Part shown: one piece after another, positions 1-6,579 of the stretch | Layout of the letters: each line of letters opens with the position of its first letter | How positions within the stretch are numbered: the stretch's first letter is position 1 | DNA from: an uncultured Opitutaceae bacterium | GTDB lineage: Bacteria; Verrucomicrobiota; Verrucomicrobiia; Opitutales; Opitutaceae | DNA: 6,591 bases | NCBI GenBank assembly: GCA_937128785.1 | Contig: CAKZMS010000679.1 | Span: 1 to 6,591, forward strand | Direction: 5' to 3' | Notes under the pieces: generated by a model | Database searches by the model: none | Seen by the model: only the letters and a program-made list of their open reading frames with translations | Told to the model about the DNA's origin: nothing | Translations under genes and position numbers: made by a program

Positions 1-790
1 CCCCGGTCGCCCGCTGTCCGGTGATGGTGAACGGGACGCCCTTGTCCGTCTGCAGGTAGCGCAGCCCTCTTCGCCACAGGTCCTGATTGACGAAGGGATT
101 GTGGATCAGCTCAGAGAGCATGAAAACCCGGCGATGGGGATTCGCTGCCAGGGTTTCGTAGGCCCGCTCGATGGCGTTTTTGACTCCTAGGCAAAACCCG
201 AAGTGGCTGGGAATCACATAATCGACTGCGCCAAAATCCAAGGTAACCGGATCCGTGGCACTGCGTTCGTGTCGTCGGGCGAGTTCCTTAATGGCGGCGC
301 AGAGCTTCGATTGATAGAGTCCACTGGAAACGGTATCGCTCGCGTAGATTCCGGGGTTTCGTTCCTTTTCCGGTCGGAATTTATAGATGAAATCGTTTTC
401 GCCCAGATGGAGGTAGGGGATGTGAACCAGCTGATCCTCTATCGCGACAATCGCTGACTTCAGAGCGGGAGAAGGGGTTATGCCGCCGTTGAGCAGTTGT
501 TCGAGTGAGTAAAATCCGATTTCTCGATCCGGCGTGGTCGGGTCCACCTGCACCGCTGCGACGTTGATGCTGTCGCCATATCCGGCCAAGTCCGTGGTAC
601 ACAGTGATCGGGGCTGAGTCGATTGACTAAACGCATCTTTAAGTCGCTCAGCGGCCAGGGGTTCGCTGTCACCGATGAACGCCAATCCGGCTTGATTGCC
701 CAGCCGACGCACAGCCAGACGATTGTGCGAATCAAACGCCAGGATGGTGGTGCGAATGGCTTGCTCTGTAGTGGCCATGCGAGCACTCAT
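1..790 (-). CDS. ispH: 4-hydroxy-3-methylbut-2-enyl diphosphate reductase (IspH), long N-terminal extension, C-terminus cut by window edge
   Basis: IspH (LytB) is the cytosolic [4Fe-4S] enzyme that reduces HMBPP to IPP and DMAPP, the last step of the MEP isoprenoid pathway. I translated this frame by hand: 263 codons without a stop, continuing past base 1. The IspH part begins near residue 145 (NPGIYASD, then SGLYQSKL) and carries HFGFCLGVKNAIE at 196-208, where Cys200 should be the first cluster ligand, and SELIHNPFVNQDL at 226-238, where His230 matches the substrate-binding histidine. The Cys-His spacing of 30 residues fits the family. The YQSKL lead-in resembles the longer plant/cyanobacterial-type enzymes. 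The other two cluster cysteines lie beyond the window. Residues 1-140 match nothing I recognise. The start is the ATG at 790-788, which overlaps the stop of the DUF5069 gene as ATGA and implies translational coupling; Met5 is an alternative start. Identity as IspH is firm; the role of the extension is unknown. Confidence 0.9.
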   Translation of the reverse strand, partial: MSARMATTEQAIRTTILAFDSHNRLAVRRLGNQAGLAFIGDSEPLAAERLKDAFSQSTQPRSLCTTDLAGYGDSINVAAVQVDPTTPDREIGFYSLEQLLNGGITPSPALKSAIVAIEDQLVHIPYLHLGENDFIYKFRPEKERNPGIYASDTVSSGLYQSKLCAAIKELARRHERSATDPVTLDFGAVDYVIPSHFGFCLGVKNAIERAYETLAANPHRRVFMLSELIHNPFVNQDLWRRGLRYLQTDKGVPFTITGQRATG

Positions 791-1239
791 GCGGATCCAC
801 CGAACGACACATAAGCATCGAGTTCCAACCGGTCGAAGGTTGTCACGATATCGCCGCGATCCGGCCGCAGTTTTTTGATCTGTGGGCAAAAATTCTCGTG
901 GCGACGGGCATCGCCGGGAGCGACTTGTTCCAGCCAATTGGACCAAGCAAAAATCTCGTGGGGCAATCGTTTCGGATTAAGGTTCTCCATTACCCACGCC
1001 AGCATCTCGGAGTCCGACTTGGCCGTCTTGACTTGCTCAAGGAAAGCGTCGCTGGAGATGCCGACAAAGGCGAACAGGCGCTGATCCATCGGGCAGGGGT
1101 AGATGTAGTCACCGTTGTGACCGGCAGCGAAAGCCCGGGCCTTATCGAGGAGGCGTGGCAGATGAACAAATCCGCCCAACCGAACGCGGGGGCTGCGGGG
1201 AGGATGGGCCGTGAGATCGGGAGCTCCGTAGTTGATCAT
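787..1239 (-). CDS. DUF5069 domain-containing protein
   Basis: This 150-residue protein matches the DUF5069 family from memory. It opens with APDLTAHPPRSPRVRLGG (residues 6-23), close to the usual DLT-x-x-PPRSPR-x-RLGG start, followed by HLPRLLDKARAFAAG (26-40), a GDYIYPCPMDQRLFAFVGI segment (43-61) and a C-terminal half with conserved-looking tryptophans (82, 99, 102). There is no signal peptide or membrane segment, so it is probably cytosolic. No reaction has been assigned to the family that I know of, and I see no catalytic motif. The start is fixed: an in-frame TAA lies two codons upstream of the ATG at 1239-1237, and the family motif begins a few residues later. No Shine-Dalgarno sequence is visible. 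The stop TGA shares bases with the ispH ATG (ATGA), so the two are probably translated together. It lies 79 nt after alkC. Confidence 0.9.
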   Translation of the reverse strand: MINYGAPDLTAHPPRSPRVRLGGFVHLPRLLDKARAFAAGHNGDYIYPCPMDQRLFAFVGISSDAFLEQVKTAKSDSEMLAWVMENLNPKRLPHEIFAWSNWLEQVAPGDARRHENFCPQIKKLRPDRGDIVTTFDRLELDAYVSFGGSA

Positions 1240-1248
1240 TGCTTATGC

Positions 1249-1277
1249 AGAATTCGATTTGAGCCGGAAGGCGTCAA
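1249..1277 (-). promoter_or_regulatory. Weak candidate internal promoter before the DUF5069-ispH pair
   Basis: In the 79-nt gap between alkC and the DUF5069 gene, the minus strand has TTGACG (1277-1272, five of six matches to the -35 consensus), a 17-nt spacer and AATTCT (1254-1249, three of six matches to the -10 consensus). The predicted start near 1242 would leave only about three bases before the ATG at 1239, so the transcript would be nearly leaderless. That would agree with the missing Shine-Dalgarno, but the -10 match is poor. Confidence 0.2.
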
Positions 1278-1318
1278 TGATTGCATGGAGTTGGGGGCAG
1301 CGAAGAAGGGAAACTGCT

Positions 1319-2425
1319 TCAGACTTGGAGTTTGAATTTCGATGCGGCCATTCGCTGGCCGTTGATCTGAATCTCGACCCGGTGATCACCTGCGTAGTGT
1401 TTTCGGGTGGAAAAGTCTTTGATGATTTGAGTCTTCGCCAGTTCCAACGATTCCAAGGCCTTCATCCTGAGTCTCTTCCATTTGAATACCTTTGGGCGGG
1501 GTGCCCCTGACTTCTTCACGTAGTGAATGACGTAGTCGATCAGCAGATCTTGATCCGTCGGCACCGCCGAGGAAATTGCCAGTTCGAGGGTGATTCGCTC
1601 ACCAAGGCTTACGCGCGACGGGCTGACTTTAAATCCCACGGCGGACAGCTTTGGCGGATCGCCCATCCCCATAAGTTTGAGGGCAGTGGGGTGAGCCTGC
1701 TTAACCAAAGTGCGCAGACCCTGCTTCACCATCCAGGCCGTGCGGGGAGAGCTCCGATCCCACGCGCTGACGGTATCAAGCACGACCATGGGGTGGTCTT
1801 TGGAGATGTCGTTCAGATGATTGGCGACCGACTTGCGGACATACAAAGCGGGGTCGTCGCGCAGTGCTGTTAGAATACCGAGGACGGGAGTGGGGTCCTC
1901 AATGAGTGCATCCAGTCTTTTCCCCCAAGGCAAACGGGGACGACAGCCCTCACTGGCCAAGCGACGAAGGTGTTCATTTTTGTCCCGCGACCACGTGCGC
2001 ATGACTTGCAAGGTGCCAGGAAGGTCCCGCAGCAAGAACTCCCGGACGGCAAACTCAGCCGAGCCGAACCGCGTAAAATGCGCCAAGGCCGGCAATGAAA
2101 TGTCTGGGAAGTCCACGCCGAATTGCCCCACGAAGTCGGCATACCAGCACGCCACCAGTGAATTCCCATGGGGGTGCGCGATGGTCCTCAAGACCGCGAG
2201 TTGTTCGCGATAGGACAGGGAGAGGCTGGCTTGGAAAGCTACGGCGGTTTGTCGCAGTCGATCCATCAGTTCCCGGTCTTCCAGTCCTTTCAGGGTTAGC
2301 TGGAGAAAAAGACTACGATCGAAACGGTCATCGGCAGCAGCGAGGTCATCCGCCACCCCGAGATAAAACGCTCCATCAATCCACTCCTTGAATACGCCAG
2401 GTTTCTGTTCTTGCCCAGCGGACAT
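1319..2425 (-). CDS. alkC: AlkC-type DNA alkylation repair glycosylase with C-terminal Ig-like domain
   Basis: This 368-residue protein belongs to the HEAT-like-repeat DNA glycosylases (AlkC/AlkD superfamily), which remove cationic alkylated bases such as 3-methyladenine without flipping the base out. The helical-repeat part spans about 35-255 and holds the family signature HLRRLASEGCRPRLPWGKRL (152-171), then the helix VRKSVANHLNDISKDHP (196-212) and MVKQGLRTLVKQAHPTAL (232-249). Residues about 259-368 form a beta-rich domain with LIDYVIHYVKKSG (295-307), RPKVFKW (310-316) and YAGDHRVEIQINGQR (344-358). This matches the Ig-like domain found at the C-terminus of one AlkC subgroup. The frame stays open 72 codons further upstream, but that part lies inside the TPR gene and looks non-coding, so I chose the ATG at 2425-2423, two bases after the TPR stop. 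No Shine-Dalgarno is seen; coupling to the TPR gene is likely. Family is confident; substrate range is inferred. Confidence 0.9.
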   Translation of the reverse strand: MSAGQEQKPGVFKEWIDGAFYLGVADDLAAADDRFDRSLFLQLTLKGLEDRELMDRLRQTAVAFQASLSLSYREQLAVLRTIAHPHGNSLVACWYADFVGQFGVDFPDISLPALAHFTRFGSAEFAVREFLLRDLPGTLQVMRTWSRDKNEHLRRLASEGCRPRLPWGKRLDALIEDPTPVLGILTALRDDPALYVRKSVANHLNDISKDHPMVVLDTVSAWDRSSPRTAWMVKQGLRTLVKQAHPTALKLMGMGDPPKLSAVGFKVSPSRVSLGERITLELAISSAVPTDQDLLIDYVIHYVKKSGAPRPKVFKWKRLRMKALESLELAKTQIIKDFSTRKHYAGDHRVEIQINGQRMAASKFKLQV

Positions 2426-2427
2426 GG

Positions 2428-3399
2428 CTACGCGGGAGGGATCGATGACTTTCGTTTTTGATATTTGCGCAGGCGCGCACTGTTGCCGGCGGTTTCGGCA
2501 GCCTTGATAGCACGATCGCAGATGGTCGACTGTAAACCAAAGGCACCGATTTCGGTCGCCTCGGTATAGGCCTGGTCTTCCAAGTCGTCCGGGGTTTCTT
2601 CCCCTGACGGAGCCCGTTGCGCGCGCAACTGCACGGCCCACAGACTCAGACTTTCGGCATGAGCCCGACGATCTCCGATCGCCGCTGAGGTTTGCACTGC
2701 CTCGGCCAATCGATCTCCGGCTTCCTGGGAAAACCGGAGTTTACCGAGGATCTGCCCTAGATTGATCAATACATTGGGTTCTTCGCTGCGATCGCCCAGC
2801 TTACGACACAACTCGAGGGCACTGCGGGCATGATTGAGCGCCGTGCCGGGGTGTCCCATCATTAATAGACACTCGGAGAGATTGTTCTCCGTTCTCGCGA
2901 TGATACGTTTGTTGTTGGCCCGGTGGGCGAGGGTCAGGACTTCTTCATATTCGTCACGGGCATCATCAAACTGCCCCAGCTCCGCGTGAATATTGGCCAT
3001 GCTGGCAAGAGCTCCCGCAGTCGCGGAATGATCGGATAATTTGGCTCTTTGCGTGTAAGCCTTCCGGTAGAAGTCCAGCGCCTCCCGCAGGTTGCCCCGA
3101 CTCCAGTGGATGTTGCCCAACGATACCCAGGCTCGAGAAACACCCACCTGATTCTGGCTGGTCTCATAGCCCGCGACAGCTGTCGCCCCCAAACGCGTTG
3201 CCAAATCGAAATTGCCCAGGATGCGTTCGACGATGGAGAGGCGTTCGGTCACCCGCGCCCGGAGTTCGACTTGGGTCTCCGGCACGGATTCCAACAGCGA
3301 ATTGAGGAGCCCTCTCGCTTCGGTCGGAGATTGGTAGATCTTCTCGTTCGCCTCAGCGAGGCGATCTTCGAAATCAGGTATCTCGGGGCCGGAATTCAT
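2428..3399 (-). CDS. TPR-repeat protein of unknown function
   Basis: This 323-residue protein is almost wholly alpha-helical and built of tetratricopeptide-like repeats. The clearest units are around 89-120 (WVSLGNIHWSRGNLREALDFY), 130-159 (ASMANIHAELGQFDDARDEY), 170-200 (NNLSECLLMMGHPGTALNHA) and 209-240 (VLINLGQILGKLRFSQEAG), each with the small-residue/Gly and Ala positions of a TPR and a spacing of about 40 residues. The stretch 20-80 looks like one or two weaker repeats. A linker rich in acidic residues and proline (262-276) precedes a final helical pair, and the C-terminus is basic (RLRKYQKRKSS). There is no signal peptide, membrane segment or catalytic domain, so a cytosolic scaffold or protein-binding role is the most that can be said. 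It starts 39 nt after alaS and stops 2 nt before alkC, so co-translation with alkC is likely, but nothing shows a physical link between the products. Confidence 0.85.
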   Translation of the reverse strand: MNSGPEIPDFEDRLAEANEKIYQSPTEARGLLNSLLESVPETQVELRARVTERLSIVERILGNFDLATRLGATAVAGYETSQNQVGVSRAWVSLGNIHWSRGNLREALDFYRKAYTQRAKLSDHSATAGALASMANIHAELGQFDDARDEYEEVLTLAHRANNKRIIARTENNLSECLLMMGHPGTALNHARSALELCRKLGDRSEEPNVLINLGQILGKLRFSQEAGDRLAEAVQTSAAIGDRRAHAESLSLWAVQLRAQRAPSGEETPDDLEDQAYTEATEIGAFGLQSTICDRAIKAAETAGNSARLRKYQKRKSSIPPA

Positions 3400-3438
3400 C
3401 GCGTTGCGGGGGAGGGGACACCGAGTGATTTCGTGAAA

Positions 3439-6411
3439 CTAGAGGGAGAGGACTTTTTTCAGGTTGGCGGTATCCCGGCCGCCGCCCATGGCGAAGTCGG
3501 GTTTGCCGCCACCTTTGCCCCCGAGAGCTTTGGCTCGGTCGGCCACCAACTCTCCGGCTTTGATGCCTTCGGCAATTGCCGCTGGCGAACAGAATGCGAC
3601 AACCGATGCTTTGGGGCCGATCGCGGCACCGAGAATAACCACGCCATTATCCATCTTGCTGATCATCTGGGAGCCCAGGGCGCGCAAGGCATTGGGGTTC
3701 TCAATGCTCACAACTGCCGAGATCCAGCGCAGTCCGTCTTTTTCCACGGCCTTGGCGATGAGATCATCGGCTTGTCCCGCTGAAGCTTTTTGTTCGAACG
3801 CTTTGAGTTTCCTTTCGATCTCGCCGCGGTGATTGAGCAAGGCATCGAGCTTTTGATTCACATCCTGTACGCCGGCATTGAGTTTGCTGCTCACGGTTCG
3901 CAGGGCGTGCTCATTTGCGGTGACAAAATCGTAGGCGGCGGCGCCGGCCACGGCTTCGATCCGGCGGGGACCCGCCGCAATGGCGGATTCGGCCACGATC
4001 TTGATCAGGCCAATTTCCCCGGCGGATTGCACGTGGGTGCCACCGCAAAGCTCCTGACTGTAACCACCGATGTCGACGACCCGCACGATCTTGCCATATT
4101 TTTCGCCAAAAAAGGCGAGCGTGCCTTCCGGCTTCTTGTCGAAATCGGTCTCGTAAGAAACCACGGCGGCATTGTCGATTACCTGCTCATTGGCGAGTCG
4201 CTCGACTTCGGAAATTTGTTCCGGAGTCATCGCTTCAAAATGAGCGAAGTCGAAACGCAACCGATCAGGGGTTTTGTGAGTGCCGGCTTGGTGCACATGA
4301 GTTCCAAGTACTTTACGCAACGCCCAGTGAATCAAGTGGGTTGCACTATGGTGACGGGAAATCGCACGACGGCGCTCGGAATCAACGGTGAGCACAGCAG
4401 CGCTGCCGACGGTTGGAAGCTTGGTGTCCGCCGGGATCCGGTGGAGGAACCGCCCCGCCTTATCCTTAATCGTATCCAGCACTTGGATAGATTCTCCGGA
4501 AAGGGTCACGATGCCGGTATCGCCGGCCTGGCCACCCATTTCGGCGTAAAAGGGAGATCGTGCGAAGACGACGTAAGTGGCTTTTTCGGAACGGACGATA
4601 TCGGTCAGAGACGTTTCGAGATTCGTCAGATTGGCCAGTTCATAACCAACGAACTCGGTGGCGGCATGGTCGACCTGTTCATCGCCCTCGGTGGCCGCTA
4701 CCACCACATCCTTCTTTTGGGCAGCCCGGGCGCGTTCCCGCTGCCGGGTCATTTCCACCTCAAAACCTTCCACATCGACCGCAAGTCCCTGCTCGGTGGC
4801 AAGCAACTGGGTCATATCGAGAGGGAAGCCGAATGTATCGTAGAGGGTGAAGGCCACTTGGCCGGGAAGCACCTGTAGAAAGGCGGTGAGTTTCTCCTTC
4901 TTGGCTACGTCCGCAGGAGTTTCCGCGCGCACGATGGGAAACAAATGTTTGGCGATGGTTTCACCCGGATGATTGAGGTCGATTTCCGCTGCCGAGACCG
5001 GCTCCAACGACATCAGACCCTTGGCGAAAACTTGCCGGAGAAAGGCGTCGGTTTCGAGCACCTCAGTCACCTTACGCTTAAGTTCTGCCAGGTCCTCCGC
5101 GGAGTCCGGTAGGTCGGTGTTCAACCATTTTAGCGCGAGTAATTGCGCCTTCATATGGTCCTGGGTGAGCGCGATGCCCCGATCCAAAGTGCGTCCGAAA
5201 TTTTCCTCTTCAGCGTGAATCACCTTGCGGATGATACTCTGTTTTTCGGCGAGTTCCGGAAAGACCGACCCCAGTGATTCCACCACGGGCGTTACCAGTT
5301 CCTCAAAGAAGCCGGTGGATAATCCCAGTTTCTTTCCATAAAGAATGCCGCGACGAAGAATACGTCGAATTACATAGTTTCGTCCCTCGTTGCCCGGGAG
5401 AATATTATCGGCAATGGCGCAGGATACGCAGCGGGCATGGTCAGCTATCACCCGGAATGCGATGTCGATTCCTTCTTGCTCGGACAGGTCCGTGCGTCGG
5501 GTCGGCACGGTGCCCTGATACTCCCGCTGCGAAAGCCCGGCGATTTTGGCAAAGAGGGGAGCGAAGAGGTCGGCGTCGTAGTTGGACGGCTCCCGGCTGA
5601 AATCAGTGAACCCCTGGGTGCCGGCATGGATACCCGCCACGCGTTCAAACCCCATCCCCGTATCCACGTGTTTCGCGGCCAAGGGTGAGAAGGTGCCGTC
5701 CGCGTTGGCATTGAACTGGATGAAGACGTGATTCCAGATCTCGATGCAGCGCGGGTTGTCCGCATTCACCAATTTACGACCGGTGGCTTCATCATCGTCG
5801 GGCAAAAGATTGAAATGAAGTTCGGAGCAGGGCCCGCAGGGGCCGGTATCGCCCATCATCCAAAAATTGTCCTTCTTGTTGCCATTGACGATGTGCACCG
5901 CGGGATCGAGTCCTTCCGCTTCAACAATGGCTTTCCAAATATCGTAGGCCTCCTGGTCAAACTCTGCCGGATCACCGGCCGCCGTATCCGGCAAATAAAC
6001 CGTCGCAAAGAGACGCTTGGGCGGAATGCCCCAAACCTTGGTGAGCAGCTCCCAACCCCATTCGATCGATTCCGGCTTAAAGTAGTCGCCGAAAGACCAG
6101 TTGCCGAGCATTTCGAAGAGGGTGTGGTGGTAGGTGTCGTAACCGACGTCCTCGAGGTCGTTGTGCTTACCCCCGGCGCGGATGCACTTCTGGGTGTCAG
6201 TGGCCCGTTGATTCGATCCCGCCTTGGCACCAGCCCACGAAGCCACATCTGCTTCCCGTTCACCGAGAAAAAACGGCACGAACTGGTTCATGCCTGCGTT
6301 GGTGAACAACAACCCCGGAGAGTCCGGCATGAGCGATGCCGACGGCACGATCGTGTGCTCGCGGGCGGCAAAAAAATCGAGGAAGGATTGGCGGATCTCA
6401 GCAGAGTTCAT
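3439..6411 (-). CDS. alaS: Alanyl-tRNA synthetase (AlaRS)
   Basis: This cytosolic class II synthetase charges tRNA-Ala with alanine and hydrolyses mischarged Ser- and Gly-tRNA-Ala. The aminoacylation domain is complete: GLLFTNAGMNQFVPFFLG (33-50), CIRAGGKHNDLEDVG (76-90), HTLFEMLGNWSFGDYFK (96-112), MMGDTGPCGPCSELHF (185-200) and class II motif 3 VDTGMGFERV (249-258). The tRNA-recognition region includes NEGRNYVIRRILRRG (341-355). The editing domain has the zinc-site HSATH (688-692) and CGGTH (789-793), with a spacing very close to the E. coli enzyme, and LAFFGEKYG (765-773). The C-terminal domain ends with the usual glycine-rich GGKGGGKPDFAMGGGRD (964-980). At 990 residues it is about 110 longer than the E. 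coli protein; most of the excess lies between FGRTLDRG (405-412) and FTLYDTFGFP (521-530). The ATG at 6411 sits at the expected family N-terminus (AEIRQSFLDFF). No Shine-Dalgarno sequence precedes it. Confidence 0.98.
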   Translation of the reverse strand: MNSAEIRQSFLDFFAAREHTIVPSASLMPDSPGLLFTNAGMNQFVPFFLGEREADVASWAGAKAGSNQRATDTQKCIRAGGKHNDLEDVGYDTYHHTLFEMLGNWSFGDYFKPESIEWGWELLTKVWGIPPKRLFATVYLPDTAAGDPAEFDQEAYDIWKAIVEAEGLDPAVHIVNGNKKDNFWMMGDTGPCGPCSELHFNLLPDDDEATGRKLVNADNPRCIEIWNHVFIQFNANADGTFSPLAAKHVDTGMGFERVAGIHAGTQGFTDFSREPSNYDADLFAPLFAKIAGLSQREYQGTVPTRRTDLSEQEGIDIAFRVIADHARCVSCAIADNILPGNEGRNYVIRRILRRGILYGKKLGLSTGFFEELVTPVVESLGSVFPELAEKQSIIRKVIHAEEENFGRTLDRGIALTQDHMKAQLLALKWLNTDLPDSAEDLAELKRKVTEVLETDAFLRQVFAKGLMSLEPVSAAEIDLNHPGETIAKHLFPIVRAETPADVAKKEKLTAFLQVLPGQVAFTLYDTFGFPLDMTQLLATEQGLAVDVEGFEVEMTRQRERARAAQKKDVVVAATEGDEQVDHAATEFVGYELANLTNLETSLTDIVRSEKATYVVFARSPFYAEMGGQAGDTGIVTLSGESIQVLDTIKDKAGRFLHRIPADTKLPTVGSAAVLTVDSERRRAISRHHSATHLIHWALRKVLGTHVHQAGTHKTPDRLRFDFAHFEAMTPEQISEVERLANEQVIDNAAVVSYETDFDKKPEGTLAFFGEKYGKIVRVVDIGGYSQELCGGTHVQSAGEIGLIKIVAESAIAAGPRRIEAVAGAAAYDFVTANEHALRTVSSKLNAGVQDVNQKLDALLNHRGEIERKLKAFEQKASAGQADDLIAKAVEKDGLRWISAVVSIENPNALRALGSQMISKMDNGVVILGAAIGPKASVVAFCSPAAIAEGIKAGELVADRAKALGGKGGGKPDFAMGGGRDTANLKKVLSL

Positions 6412-6538
6412 GGCGATCGAACAAAATGATCTGAGGAGGGTTGAGTTTCAAAGCAAGCGGTGAGTCGAGTTTGCCGCGCAGACGGGTGACTAAATCTCCA
6501 AGGATATCTCCTTTAAACCGAATGACGCAGCGGTTCAT
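6398..6538 (-). CDS. Possible 46-residue small protein or leader ORF overlapping the alaS start
   Basis: A short open frame starts at the ATG at 6538-6536 and ends at a TGA inside the first codons of alaS, overlapping it by 14 nt in another frame. The product begins MNRCVIRFKGDILGDLV and ends in IILFDRHELC. An in-frame TAG lies two codons upstream, so the start cannot move far. It matches no family I know, has no signal peptide, and is not rich in alanine codons, which argues against a classical alanine attenuator. The overlap with alaS and the position directly behind a candidate promoter are compatible with a translated leader. A frame of this length can easily arise by chance, so this is a weak call. 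Confidence 0.25.
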   Translation of the reverse strand: MNRCVIRFKGDILGDLVTRLRGKLDSPLALKLNPPQIILFDRHELC

Positions 6539-6549
6539 AACCTAAAGCT

Positions 6550-6579
6550 ATGATAGAGAATACTATGAAAGAGTGTTCA
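6550..6579 (-). promoter_or_regulatory. Candidate sigma-70-like promoter for the alaS transcription unit
   Basis: Read on the minus strand, TGAACA (6579-6574, four of six matches to TTGACA) is followed after 18 nt by TATCAT (6555-6550, five of six matches to TATAAT). The expected transcription start is near 6543. This would give alaS a leader of about 130 nt and would place the 46-codon frame only a few bases from the 5' end. The 180 nt upstream of alaS are also more AT-rich near the right edge than the coding DNA, as expected for a promoter. Support is from consensus match only. Confidence 0.35.

Larger units (their letters stand above)
1..6411 (-). other. Probable operon alaS - TPR - alkC - DUF5069 - ispH
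   Basis: All five genes run in the same direction with gaps of 39, 2, 79 and -4 nt. No hairpin followed by a U-run was found in the 39-nt gap (3400-3438) or the 79-nt gap (1240-1318), so read-through is plausible. The only larger non-coding stretch is the 180 nt upstream of alaS. The unit mixes translation, DNA repair and isoprenoid synthesis, so shared transcription need not mean shared function. Confidence 0.6.

Noticed and set aside
478..786. Minus-strand open frame of 102 codons
   Set aside because: It is in a different frame from the continuous IspH frame on the same strand and its translation is low-complexity Arg/Ser/Trp/Pro-rich, typical of an off-frame reading.
2426..2641. Upstream extension of the alkC frame by 72 codons
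   Set aside because: It overlaps the TPR coding sequence in another frame, its translation is Arg/Gly/Cys-rich and unlike the AlkC family, and a family-consistent ATG exists at 2425 just after the TPR stop.
3400..3438. Possible terminator after alaS
   Set aside because: The 39-nt gap offers only a trivial three-base stem and no U-run, so no terminator is supported.
3049..3783. Plus-strand open frame of 244 codons
   Set aside because: It spans antisense the end of alaS, the gap and the start of the TPR gene, all of which have well-supported minus-strand products. No family resemblance.
3790..4878. Plus-strand open frame of 362 codons
   Set aside because: It lies entirely antisense to alaS, over the conserved editing region, and its translation has no recognisable domain. 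High-GC genes often leave such antisense frames open.
5728..6429. Plus-strand open frame of 233 codons
   Set aside because: Antisense to the highly conserved aminoacylation domain of AlaS; treated as a shadow.
6412..6549. T-box or other riboswitch ahead of alaS
   Set aside because: No T-box sequence, specifier loop or terminator/antiterminator pairing could be found by eye in the leader.
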